17,678 bases of DNA from GCA-2717185 sp047517345 (GCA_047517345.1 JAKZTB010000387.1:1-17678); one strand, 5' to 3'. Shown: positions 1 through 6,790, counted from the stretch's first letter. Notes: generated by a model not told the origin, from the letters alone. Program-made: numbers and translations.

Positions 1-513
1 CGACACGCTCTTCGCAGGATCGCAACAATACCGGTTCTTCGAGACAAGCGTGGTATCGTCTCGGTTGAAACAGCGATAGTCGGGTCGGTGATATCCATAC
101 TGGCGCTCGGCGTCCTCGATTTCTCAATGGCGTACAGCCGCAAATCCGAAATGACGAATGCCGTGCGCGCGGGCGTGCAGTTTGCACTCGTGAGACGCCC
201 GTCGATTGGGCCCAGCGCAGATGAACAGGAATCGATCATCTCGCTGGAAACCATTCGACAGGCCGTGATCGATTCCGCAGGCTTTCTGGAAAGCGACCCC
301 GGGGTCGAAGACCTCAGCGTGACCGTTTTCTGTCACTGTCCGAACGGGCAGCCAGTGTTTTGCGTATCAGAACCGGGGATACCGCTTCCCTGCACGGAAC
401 GGCAGACATTCCTCGAGATTACCTTCAAGAACAATTACACGCCGATCTTCGACTATCCGCTCATCCCCGAAACGATTCCGCTCGAAACCACCAACTCCGT
501 GCGACTGAACTAG
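1..513 (+). CDS. TadE-like minor pilin / pseudopilin, 5' truncated by window edge
   Basis: The reading frame is open from base 1, giving 170 visible residues, and no ATG, GTG or TTG occurs in frame before the GTG at 88. The TadE signature already begins before that GTG (RGIVSVETAIVGSVISILAL at visible residues 17-36), so the true start lies outside the window. The protein shows the typical layout: a short basic stretch, an invariant Glu (residue 23) ahead of a single hydrophobic membrane helix, then a periplasmic domain. That domain holds a four-cysteine pattern (C111, C113, C121, C131) of the CxC...C...C kind seen in many TadE/TadG-like proteins, and probably forms disulfides. In the family, TadE proteins are minor pseudopilins that help assemble Flp/Tad adhesive pili in the cell envelope. 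A second TadE-like gene starts 11 bases downstream. The family call is firm; the exact TadE, TadF or TadG role cannot be decided here. Confidence 0.85.
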   Translation, partial: RHALRRIATIPVLRDKRGIVSVETAIVGSVISILALGVLDFSMAYSRKSEMTNAVRAGVQFALVRRPSIGPSADEQESIISLETIRQAVIDSAGFLESDPGVEDLSVTVFCHCPNGQPVFCVSEPGIPLPCTERQTFLEITFKNNYTPIFDYPLIPETIPLETTNSVRLN

Positions 514-524
514 GAGCGGTGAGG

Positions 525-1004
525 ATGGTTTTTTTAGAAGTGCTGCGGAAAATTTTACGCTGCTGGATCGGCGCGACAGCCCGCAACGCGCGCGCGGCGT
601 TACAGGAGTCCCACGGCGCACTGTCGGTTGAATTCGCGCTTGCTGTCCCGGTCATTCTTACGGCAATATTCGGCGCCATCGAACTCGGCCGCCTTGGATT
701 CACGCAAGCGGCACTACAACATGCCGCCGAAGAGGCTACGCGCTTTGCCATCGTTCGCGAAGGCGAAGTCACGCCGCTGGAAATCGAAGCCTTTGCCGCG
801 ACGAAGTTAACCGGGGTCTTCGACAGGGAAGCTGCTGTCATCACCGCGACCGCGCCCGTCGATCCGGTAACGGGCACCAGTCTTCTATCGGTGCAGGTAA
901 ACTACCAATATCAATATATCCTGCCGTTCCTGCCCCAAGAGGGAATACAGCTCTCCGGTAATTCCAGCGGATTCATCGCCTTTCCGCCCACCTTGGTAAA
1001 CTAA
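525..1004 (+). CDS. TadE-like minor pseudopilin
   Basis: This encodes 159 residues. I chose the ATG at 525 because AGGAG at 512-516 lies 8 bases before it and because it leaves a normal TadE layout; the frame is open further upstream, but that part overlaps the preceding gene. Residues 29-60 contain the TadE signature: a Gly-Ala-Leu-Ser-Val-Glu-Phe-Ala start (Glu36), then a hydrophobic helix and an 'IELGRLGFTQAALQHAAEEA' segment. This is the N-terminal membrane anchor and amphipathic extension of a type IV pilin-like fold. The rest is a short periplasmic domain without cysteines, unlike the partner upstream. The 11-base gap to the upstream TadE-like gene indicates one operon, presumably the tail of a tad/flp locus lying left of the window. 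The gene is followed by a convergent hydro-lyase gene, so the pilus unit ends here. Confidence 0.87.
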   Translation: MVFLEVLRKILRCWIGATARNARAALQESHGALSVEFALAVPVILTAIFGAIELGRLGFTQAALQHAAEEATRFAIVREGEVTPLEIEAFAATKLTGVFDREAAVITATAPVDPVTGTSLLSVQVNYQYQYILPFLPQEGIQLSGNSSGFIAFPPTLVN

Positions 1005-1132
1005 CGGACGGCGCACGAAAGGTGCCGTGTCAGCTAAATTAAACCTTCAGGCGCGTGCCGTCTCACTCGATAGGCCGTCGCCTCCACTACACTATCCGCA
1101 CGTTTCTCAGCGCCCCAGTCAACCTAACACCT

Positions 1133-1666
1133 TCAGGAAGCCACAAGACCCCGCGCCTTCACCTTTGCGCGCATGTAGGCGTCGAGGCCGCCGGCCATGA
1201 GAATCTCGTACGGCGGAGTCCCCTCCTCCCACGCTTCGGCCTGGAACGTCGCGCCGGTGTCCAGATTTCTAACTTCCCCTGTGACGATATTCACCTCCAG
1301 CTGCTGGCCTTCCTCAACGAACCCCGTAATGCCGGGTGCGACCAGGGTCGGCAGCCCGGTGTTGACCGCGTTTCGAAGGTGGATCCGGGAGACGGATTCG
1401 GCCAGCACAACCGCGATGCCGAGCGCGTTTAGAGACTGCGAACCGTTGCGGCTGGAACCGCAGCCGAAGTTGATGCCGGCGACGACGATATCGCCCGGTT
1501 GCACCTCGTTCTCCGCCCAGCCGGGACGGTTGGTCTCCATGCAAAACTTCGCCGCGTCCTCGACCGAAAGGTCGGGGTTCGCGAGCACCCGGTGGCCCGG
1601 CATCATGAAGTCGGTGCTGATGCGGTCGCCGAATTTCCAAACGCGGCCGGTGCGTACGGTTTCCAT
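1133..1666 (-). CDS. Aconitase-family hydro-lyase, small (swivel) subunit; LeuD-like
   Basis: This encodes 177 residues. The ATG at 1666 is preceded by GGAGG at 1676-1680. The protein is the swivel domain of the LeuD/HacB/DmdB type. It has 'FGDRISTDFMMPGHRVLA' at 12-29, where LeuD-like proteins have the substrate-recognition loop after the 'DTD' strand, and 'GINFGCGSSRNGSQSLNALG' at 64-83. In 3-isopropylmalate dehydratase the second motif normally reads GSSREHAP; here it is GSSRNGSQ. The usual ARIFYRN is replaced by SRIHLRN at 93-99. These changes suggest a substrate other than isopropylmalate. The gene lies 22 bases downstream of the large-subunit gene, so both are surely co-transcribed and form a heteromeric enzyme with the [4Fe-4S] cluster in the large subunit. 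Annotation pipelines would probably say 3-isopropylmalate dehydratase small subunit; I prefer a dimethylmaleate/alkylmalate-type hydratase as a hypothesis. Confidence 0.85.
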   Translation of the reverse strand: METVRTGRVWKFGDRISTDFMMPGHRVLANPDLSVEDAAKFCMETNRPGWAENEVQPGDIVVAGINFGCGSSRNGSQSLNALGIAVVLAESVSRIHLRNAVNTGLPTLVAPGITGFVEEGQQLEVNIVTGEVRNLDTGATFQAEAWEEGTPPYEILMAGGLDAYMRAKVKARGLVAS

Positions 1667-1688
1667 CGCTTCGTTCCTCCTCGCCGCG

Positions 1689-2936
1689 TTACAGATAGTC
1701 GCGCGGATCGACAATCTCGCCCGCGATCGCCGACGCCGCGACGGTGGCGGGACTCGCCAACCACACCTTGGACAGCGGACTGCCCATGCGGCCCTTGAAG
1801 TTGCGGTTGCTGCTCGAAATGCAGGTCTCGCCGTCGCCAAGCACACCGAGATGCCCGCCATAGCACGGCCCGCAGGTCGAATGCTCGACCAACGCGCCCG
1901 CCTTGTGCAAGGTTTCGAGATACCCGGCCTTGAGCGCTTCGCCGAATACCTCCTGCGAGGACGGGCTGACCAGCATGCGCACGTCCGGATGGACCCGCTT
2001 GCCGTCCAGAATCTTCGCCGCGACTTCCAGATCCTCCAGACGCGCATTGGTACAGGAGCCGAGGAACGCCTGGTCGACCTTGACCCGCTCACCGGTTACC
2101 GATTCGACGGGAACGCCGTTACCGGGATCGCCGGGCCGCGCCACCATCGGCGTCAGGTCGCTCAGATCGAACTCGTACTCGGTCTCATAGCTGGCGTCCG
2201 GGTCGGCCGCGACGTGCTCGTAGGGTCGATTCACCCGGCCGTCGAGGAACGCATCGGTCTTCTCGTCGCCTTCGAAGATCGCGAATTTCGCACCGACCTC
2301 GACGCCCATATTGGAAACGGTCCAGCGCTGCGCAAGGCTCATCTGGCGCGCCACCGGACCGACATACTCGACCGATTTGTACAGGCCGTAATCGGTGCCG
2401 AGTTCGCTGGCGACCTTAAGGATCACGTCCTTGCCGACGCACCAGCCCGGCAACGTGCCATTCAGGACGACACGCACCGATTCCGGCACCCGGAACCACA
2501 GCTCGCCGAAGGCGAGGACATGCACCGCGTCGAGATTCGCGTTGGTGACGCACGCGTTGAACACGCCGCCCGCCGTCGAATGGCTGTCGCATTGCGCGAT
2601 GAGATCGCCCGGCGCGTACATGCCGTTCTCGGCGAACACCTGATGCAGGATGCCGCCGCGGCCGTATTCGAAATAGTTCGTGATGTCGTATTTCTTGATC
2701 AGGCGGCGTAGCTCCTTGACCTTGTTGGCTGCGGCGATGGTCGGCGGCGGCGCCTGGTGGTCGTCGACCATGAAGACTTTGTCTTTGTCCCAGACCCGGT
2801 CGACACCGAGCGCTTCCAGATCGGCCAGCCGATGCCCGCTGGTCGCGTCCACCTTGCACCAAATATACTGACCGGGCTTCACGGAATCCGCGCCGGCATG
2901 AGCGGCGAGGATTTTCTCGGCAATCGTCATTCCCAT
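1689..2936 (-). CDS. Aconitase-family hydro-lyase, large [4Fe-4S] subunit; LeuC/HacA/DmdA-like
   Basis: This encodes 415 residues, the length of the short (archaeal/HACN/DmdA-type) large subunit rather than the roughly 465-residue enterobacterial LeuC. The ATG at 2936 has AGGAG six bases upstream. Predicted cluster ligands are Cys295 (in GSCTNAR) and Cys355/Cys358 (in HSTCGPCYGG). Other family marks are the 'GILHQVFAENG' segment at 95-105 and 'SSSNRNFKGRMG' at 374-385. The catalytic GDSHT motif is changed to CDSHS (116-120). The family catalyses stereospecific hydration/dehydration of 2- or 3-hydroxydicarboxylates. Nine bases separate it from the upstream lyase gene, and the small subunit follows. 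No leuA, leuB or leucine leader is nearby. With two ICL/PEPM lyases beside it, the best family analogy is dimethylmaleate hydratase. A role as a second isopropylmalate or homoaconitate hydratase cannot be excluded. Confidence 0.87.
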   Translation of the reverse strand: MGMTIAEKILAAHAGADSVKPGQYIWCKVDATSGHRLADLEALGVDRVWDKDKVFMVDDHQAPPPTIAAANKVKELRRLIKKYDITNYFEYGRGGILHQVFAENGMYAPGDLIAQCDSHSTAGGVFNACVTNANLDAVHVLAFGELWFRVPESVRVVLNGTLPGWCVGKDVILKVASELGTDYGLYKSVEYVGPVARQMSLAQRWTVSNMGVEVGAKFAIFEGDEKTDAFLDGRVNRPYEHVAADPDASYETEYEFDLSDLTPMVARPGDPGNGVPVESVTGERVKVDQAFLGSCTNARLEDLEVAAKILDGKRVHPDVRMLVSPSSQEVFGEALKAGYLETLHKAGALVEHSTCGPCYGGHLGVLGDGETCISSSNRNFKGRMGSPLSKVWLASPATVAASAIAGEIVDPRDYL

Positions 2937-2945
2937 GGCACGCTC

Positions 2946-3800
2946 CTATCCGTTATCGATGGCGTATTGTTTCTCCAATTTATAAATCTCCGGCAGGCCG
3001 AGCAGACTGGTCGTCGCGTTGAAGCGCTCCGTGTCCCGCGGTTCGCCGATACCGCCGCCTTCCTTCAGGTCGAGCAGCGCCTGTCGGACCGCTGCGTAGG
3101 ACAGCGCATGCCCACCGCCGGTGATCATGATCTTGAAACCACGCGCGGCGACGTCCGGCACAGGCTGAAGCTGGCCGTTGTAAAGGCAGGGGATGTCTTG
3201 CTCGACCAACCGCGTCGTATAGGTATCGAGATCGTCGAGGGTCTTGACGCCATCGACGAAAACCAGATCGGCACCCGCCGCACGATAGGCCTCCGCGCGC
3301 CGGACTGCGTCGTCCCAACCGTTCGGCGCCACCGCATCGGTGCGGGCAATAATCACCAGGTCCGGGTCGCTGCGCGCATCCAGTGCGGCGCGGATCTTCT
3401 GCACATGCTCTTCCATCGGAATGCATTGTTTGCCTTCGAAGAAACCGCAACGCTTCGGAAAGACCTGATCTTCCAGATGCATCGCGGCGGCACCGGCCGT
3501 CTCGTATTCGCGCACCGTGCGCTGCGCATTGATGGCATTGCCGTACCCCGTGTCCGCATCGGCGATCACCGGTACCTCGACCGCGTTGGCGATATAACCC
3601 AAATTCGCGACCATCTCCGCCATGCTGGTCAATCCCACATCGGGCAGCCCGATCTGGGCCGACGTGCCGTGGCCGGTCATATAGACCGACTGGGCGCCTT
3701 GCCCTGCGGCGATCAACGCCGTGAACCCGTCATAAACGAAGGGCGCCAATACCATGCCATCCGCCATGACCGCCCGTAACTTCGCGCCGCTGCCGGACAT
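2946..3800 (-). CDS. Isocitrate lyase/PEP-mutase-family C-C lyase, copy 1 (dimethylmalate lyase-like)
   Basis: This encodes 284 residues forming a single TIM-barrel ICL/PEPM domain. The ATG at 3800 overlaps the stop codon of the upstream paralogue as TGATG, so translation is probably coupled; the longer open frame upstream is a shadow of that paralogue. Key motifs are 'VIADADTGYGN' at 78-88 (metal and substrate binding), 'HLEDQVFPKRCGF' at 108-120 with the expected catalytic Cys118, and 'IIARTDA' at 150-156. The lyase-type cysteine loop argues for C-C bond cleavage (2-methylisocitrate lyase, 2,3-dimethylmalate lyase or oxaloacetate hydrolase types) rather than phosphonate chemistry. The residue after Cys-Gly is Phe instead of the usual His. 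The genes for an aconitase-like hydratase follow directly. I infer that it splits a substituted malate into pyruvate or another 2-oxoacid plus a carboxylate. Confidence 0.88.
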   Translation of the reverse strand: MSGSGAKLRAVMADGMVLAPFVYDGFTALIAAGQGAQSVYMTGHGTSAQIGLPDVGLTSMAEMVANLGYIANAVEVPVIADADTGYGNAINAQRTVREYETAGAAAMHLEDQVFPKRCGFFEGKQCIPMEEHVQKIRAALDARSDPDLVIIARTDAVAPNGWDDAVRRAEAYRAAGADLVFVDGVKTLDDLDTYTTRLVEQDIPCLYNGQLQPVPDVAARGFKIMITGGGHALSYAAVRQALLDLKEGGGIGEPRDTERFNATTSLLGLPEIYKLEKQYAIDNG

Positions 3801-4678
3801 CACACGCCCTCCCGTTTTGCCGCCACATCGTAGCGTTGTTCGAGTGCGTAAACCTCCGGTACGCCGAGTATATCGTTCACCGTCTCGCCCTTGCCTGGCG
3901 GGCCGAAACGGGCGAGGGTCTGCCGCGTCGTGCCACTGCTGTTGAGCTCCTGCATCGCCGCCGTTGCGCTTTTGAACACCGCGCCAAGCGCAAGACCCGC
4001 CAGTATCTGAATCTTGAAACCCATGCGCTGCGCGTCTTCGGCGGTCACGAGACCGCCATTGTAAAGGCAAGGGATTCCTTTGAGCGCCAGCTCCCGGCTG
4101 TAAATGTCCAGTTCTTCCAACGTGCGGATGCCATCGACGAACACGGAGTCGGCGCCCGCCTCGCGATAGGCGCGGGCCCGCGCCAGCGCATCCTCCCACC
4201 CGTTCGGCGCCAACGCGTCGGTCCGCGCGATGATGACCGTATCGGGGTCGGTGCGTGCGTCGAGTGCGGCCTTCAGTTTCTGGACATGCTCTTCAAGCGG
4301 GATAACCGCCTTGCCTTCCATGAAGCCGCATTTCTTCGGGAAGACCTGATCCTCGATATGGAAGCCCGCCACCCCGGCGCGTTCATATTCGCGAACCGTA
4401 CGGCGGACATTGATGATGTTGCCGTATCCGGTATCCGCATCGGCGATGACCGGCAGGGCCGTCGCGCGGCAGATGTGGCGTAGATTCTGCACCATCTCCG
4501 TTTGGGTGATCAGCCCGACATCGGGATAACCGTAACGCGCCGCCGAGCCGAAACCGGTGACGTAGACCGCTTCGAAGCCGGTACTTTCCACCGCTTTTGC
4601 GAACAAAGCGTTGTACACGCCCGGTGCGAGAACCAGACCCCGGTCCATCATTTGCCGCAATTGGGATGCTCGTCCCAT
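3800..4678 (-). CDS. Isocitrate lyase/PEP-mutase-family C-C lyase, copy 2 (dimethylmalate lyase-like)
   Basis: This encodes 292 residues. The ATG at 4678 is chosen because AAGGAG lies 8 bases upstream; a TTG at 4696 would add six residues but would place the ribosome site inside the gene. The domain plan equals the downstream copy: 'VIADADTGYGN' at 77-87, 'HIEDQVFPKKCGF' at 107-119 with predicted catalytic Cys117, and 'IIARTDA' at 149-155. The two proteins match closely through the barrel (for example the IPxEEHVQK and DxxTLxxLDxY regions) and differ mainly after about residue 225. This points to an old tandem duplication with divergence of the C-terminal part that shapes the substrate pocket or oligomer contact. 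The gene is first in a four-gene run (lyase, lyase, large subunit, small subunit), with its own promoter-like sequence and an inverted repeat upstream. Substrate specificity is unknown. Confidence 0.88.
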   Translation of the reverse strand: MGRASQLRQMMDRGLVLAPGVYNALFAKAVESTGFEAVYVTGFGSAARYGYPDVGLITQTEMVQNLRHICRATALPVIADADTGYGNIINVRRTVREYERAGVAGFHIEDQVFPKKCGFMEGKAVIPLEEHVQKLKAALDARTDPDTVIIARTDALAPNGWEDALARARAYREAGADSVFVDGIRTLEELDIYSRELALKGIPCLYNGGLVTAEDAQRMGFKIQILAGLALGAVFKSATAAMQELNSSGTTRQTLARFGPPGKGETVNDILGVPEVYALEQRYDVAAKREGV

Positions 4679-4689
4679 GACGCTTTCTC

Positions 4690-4712
4690 CTTGCAAAATT
4701 CACTCTTGCAAG
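4690..4712. promoter_or_regulatory. Inverted repeat, candidate operator ahead of the lyase/hydratase genes
   Basis: The arms CTTGCAA (4690-4696) and TTGCAAG (4706-4712) are a perfect 7-base inverted repeat with a 9-base spacer. The right half, CTTGCAAG, is itself a perfect palindrome, so CTTGCAA also occurs as a direct repeat. The element lies between the proposed -10 box and the ribosome binding site of the first lyase gene, where a repressor would block transcription start. No regulator gene is adjacent. Operator function is inferred from symmetry and position only. Confidence 0.4.
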
Positions 4713-4713
4713 A

Positions 4714-4741
4714 ATTATGGCACCAATACGCGCGAGCGCAA
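4714..4741 (-). promoter_or_regulatory. Putative sigma-70-type promoter for the lyase/hydratase genes
   Basis: Read on the minus strand, TTGCGC (4741-4736) and CATAAT (4719-4714) are separated by 16 bases, about 35 bases ahead of the lyase ATG at 4678. This gives four of six matches in the -35 box and five of six in the -10 box. The stretch is visibly more AT-rich than its surroundings. It would allow the four genes to be expressed separately from the upstream P450 and GST genes. Confidence 0.35.
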
Positions 4742-4758
4742 AAAGGAAGAAAATCAAG

Positions 4759-5430
4759 CTAGCGAAATTTGGCGTTCGACGGGAACATATAGCGGTTCGA
4801 TTCCGCGTCCTGTTCCGTCTTGAAAGTGTGCCGCTCGCCGAGCGCAACGGCGCGCTTCGCGGCAGGCCGCGCGGAGATTTCATCGACCAACCGCTTAAGG
4901 TTCGTCAAGTCGTCCCATGCCGCATTGTCGATCACGCGCGGAATCAAGCGCGCCCATCCCCACACCGCCATATCGACGATGGAGTACTCGTCGCCCAGCA
5001 CAAAGGGGCTGTTCGCCAACTTGTCGTCGAGAATGCTGTAATGCCGTTGCGCTTCGAACCGGTAGCGGTTGACGGCGTAAGGCAGAATTTCCGGTGCGTA
5101 AGCCTGAAAATGGACCGATTGCCCGGAATAAGGCCCAACGCCGCTGGCAACGAACATCAACCAGGACAATAGCTGGCCACGATCGTCCGGAAGGAACTTT
5201 TCCGTCTTCTCCGCCAGATAGAGCAGGATCGCGTTGCTGTCGAACAAGGTCGCATCGCCGTCGACCAGACTCGGCGCCTTGGCGTTCGGATTAATCGCCA
5301 GATATTCCGCCGCGAACTGCTCGCCCTTTCGGGTATCGACCGGAATCGGATCGTAGTCCAGCCCCGCCTCTTCGAGGAACAGCGCCACCTTCATCGGGTT
5401 CGGCCCGAGATTGTAGTAGAACTTCAACAA
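4759..5430 (-). CDS. Glutathione S-transferase family protein (Nu-class/YfcG-like)
   Basis: This encodes 223 residues from a TTG start at 5430; a second TTG at 5427 is the alternative, and no ATG or GTG fits. GGAG lies 7 bases upstream, inside the end of the P450 gene, so translation is probably coupled. The N-terminal thioredoxin-like domain shows 'NLGPNPMKVALFLEEAGL' (7-24), in which Asn11 resembles the glutathione-contacting Asn of YfcG/Ure2-type proteins. It also has 'NAKAPSL' with the cis-Pro (Pro53) and the glutathione-binding 'DSNAILLYLAEK' (64-75). The all-helical C-terminal domain follows with 'DEYSIVDMAVWGW' (147-159). Nu-class members act as disulfide reductases or conjugate electrophiles with glutathione in the cytosol. 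The 7-base overlap with the P450 gene suggests that it handles products of that monooxygenase, but this is inference. Confidence 0.87.
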   Translation of the reverse strand: MLKFYYNLGPNPMKVALFLEEAGLDYDPIPVDTRKGEQFAAEYLAINPNAKAPSLVDGDATLFDSNAILLYLAEKTEKFLPDDRGQLLSWLMFVASGVGPYSGQSVHFQAYAPEILPYAVNRYRFEAQRHYSILDDKLANSPFVLGDEYSIVDMAVWGWARLIPRVIDNAAWDDLTNLKRLVDEISARPAAKRAVALGERHTFKTEQDAESNRYMFPSNAKFR

Positions 5431-6698
5431 TTTCCGTCTCCGGCTCGGCTAGTGGACACTTGCACCGGCAGGGACCGGATGCCGCGGATGAAATTTGAAT
5501 AGGTCCGTTCGGGCTCGCCGACGATCTCGACTTCCAGACGGCGACGCAGCATCTCCTCCCACAGGATCTGCAATTGCAGCTCGGCCAGCCGGTCGCCGAC
5601 GCAACGGTGTATTCCGGCACCGAACGCGAGATGACGGCGCGGCTTGTCGCGGTCGACGATAAAGCGATGGGCTTCCGGAATCGCGTCATCGTCCCAATTG
5701 CCGGAGACGTACCACATGACGACCTTGTCGCCTTCCGCAATTTTCTTCCCGCCAAACTGCGTATCGCACGCCGCGGTGCGGCGCATGTGAATGATCGGCG
5801 ATTGATAACGGATAATCTCCGGCACAAGTTTGCTCACCAGCGAGGGATCGGCGCGCAGCTTCGCGTCTTCGTCCGGATTGTCCGCCAGCGCCATGATGCC
5901 GCCAGTCATGGAATTGCGCGTCGTGTCGTTACCGCCGACGATCAACAGGATGATATTGCCGGCATATTCATTTTTCGGCATCTCGGCGGTCGCGGGATTG
6001 TGCGCCAGCATGGAGATCAAATCGAATTTGGGTTCCGACTCTGTGCGTTCGGCCCACAGCGGTTGAAAATATTCCGCCATGTTGTCGAGCTCCGCCATGC
6101 GGGCCTCTTCGGTTGGGACAACCGGATCAGGAGCGTCAATATCGGCAATAGCGACATCCGACCAGTAGGTCAGCAGGTGCCGGTCCTCCCAGGGAAAATC
6201 GAACAGTGTCGCCAGCATCATCGTGGTCAGTTCGACCAAAACTTTTTCGACCCAATTGAACGTCTCGCCACGCGGCAGGTCGTCGAGGACACCTGCTGTC
6301 CGCTCGCGAATGAGTGCTTCCATGTTTTTCAGGTTGGTCCGGGCAACGATGGGCGCCACCGTCTTGCGCTGTTCGGTATGGCGTGGCGGGTCCATGCGGA
6401 TGAAGCTGGTCGTCATCTTGCTCATCGGCCGCTCGGCCAGCTGAATTCCGCCGAGCGTCGAATTCGAGGAGTAGGTCGCGTGATCCAGCTCCACCTTCAT
6501 GATGTCGTCGTACTTCGTCACCGACCAATAGGGGCCATACGGGCTGTCGCCACGGAAATGCACCGGATCTTCGCGTCTCAGCCGGGCGAACAGATCATAG
6601 AAACAATCGTTCCTGTATAGGTCAGGATCGCTGACATCGATTTCTTCAAGCGGAACAGCGTCTTGTTTTAACGCTGCCGGGGCATTGTCGTCAGGCAT
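5424..6698 (-). CDS. Cytochrome P450, CYP153-like
   Basis: This encodes 424 residues and is a soluble bacterial P450. The ATG at 6698 has GAGGAG nine bases upstream. Diagnostic motifs are the I-helix oxygen-activation segment GGNDTT (255-260), the K-helix ExxR (Glu294-Arg297) and the haem-binding loop 'FGAGIHRCVGDRLAE' with the axial ligand Cys366. Family-level similarity to CYP153 alkane/fatty-acid omega-hydroxylases comes from remembered signatures: 'FIRMDPPRHTEQRKTVAPIV' (99-118), GGNDTTRNSMTGG, 'HMRRTAACDTQFGG' (304-317) and the region after the haem Cys. The substrate may therefore be a medium-chain hydrocarbon or a terpenoid-like compound. Class I P450s need a ferredoxin and a ferredoxin reductase, and neither is encoded in this window. 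The end of the gene overlaps the GST start. The P450 call is certain; the CYP153 placement needs a tree. Confidence 0.95.
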   Translation of the reverse strand: MPDDNAPAALKQDAVPLEEIDVSDPDLYRNDCFYDLFARLRREDPVHFRGDSPYGPYWSVTKYDDIMKVELDHATYSSNSTLGGIQLAERPMSKMTTSFIRMDPPRHTEQRKTVAPIVARTNLKNMEALIRERTAGVLDDLPRGETFNWVEKVLVELTTMMLATLFDFPWEDRHLLTYWSDVAIADIDAPDPVVPTEEARMAELDNMAEYFQPLWAERTESEPKFDLISMLAHNPATAEMPKNEYAGNIILLIVGGNDTTRNSMTGGIMALADNPDEDAKLRADPSLVSKLVPEIIRYQSPIIHMRRTAACDTQFGGKKIAEGDKVVMWYVSGNWDDDAIPEAHRFIVDRDKPRRHLAFGAGIHRCVGDRLAELQLQILWEEMLRRRLEVEIVGEPERTYSNFIRGIRSLPVQVSTSRAGDGNC

Positions 6699-6790
6699 AA
6701 CCGAGTTCTCCTCATCTCTACTGAACGTAAGTCAAAGAGTTGAAGAGGGCTACAGGCTTTTCGGCCTCTAAACGCACCCCACTGTCGAGA

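Noticed and set aside
1007..1031. Imperfect hairpin after the second TadE-like gene (GACGG..CAC gaaag GTG..CCGT) as a terminator
   Set aside because: The stem has bulges on both sides and no T-run follows, so a rho-independent terminator is not supported.
1197..2711. Long 504-residue plus-strand frame opposite the hydratase genes
   Set aside because: It is the antisense shadow of high-GC codons in two clearly conserved genes and shows no domain of its own.
1133..2936. Straight annotation as leuCD of leucine biosynthesis
   Set aside because: There is no leuA, leuB or leader nearby, key motifs differ from LeuC and LeuD, and ICL/PEPM lyases are co-transcribed. It remains possible but is not the best reading.
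2946..4199. A 417-residue fused lyase frame on the minus strand
   Set aside because: The first part is an out-of-frame shadow of the upstream paralogue. The TGATG overlap at 3800 defines the true start.
6746..6770. Hairpin between the Usp and P450 genes as a transcription terminator
   Set aside because: Only a four-pair AGGC/GCCT core with imperfect outer pairs and no T-run on the minus strand, so readthrough is likely.
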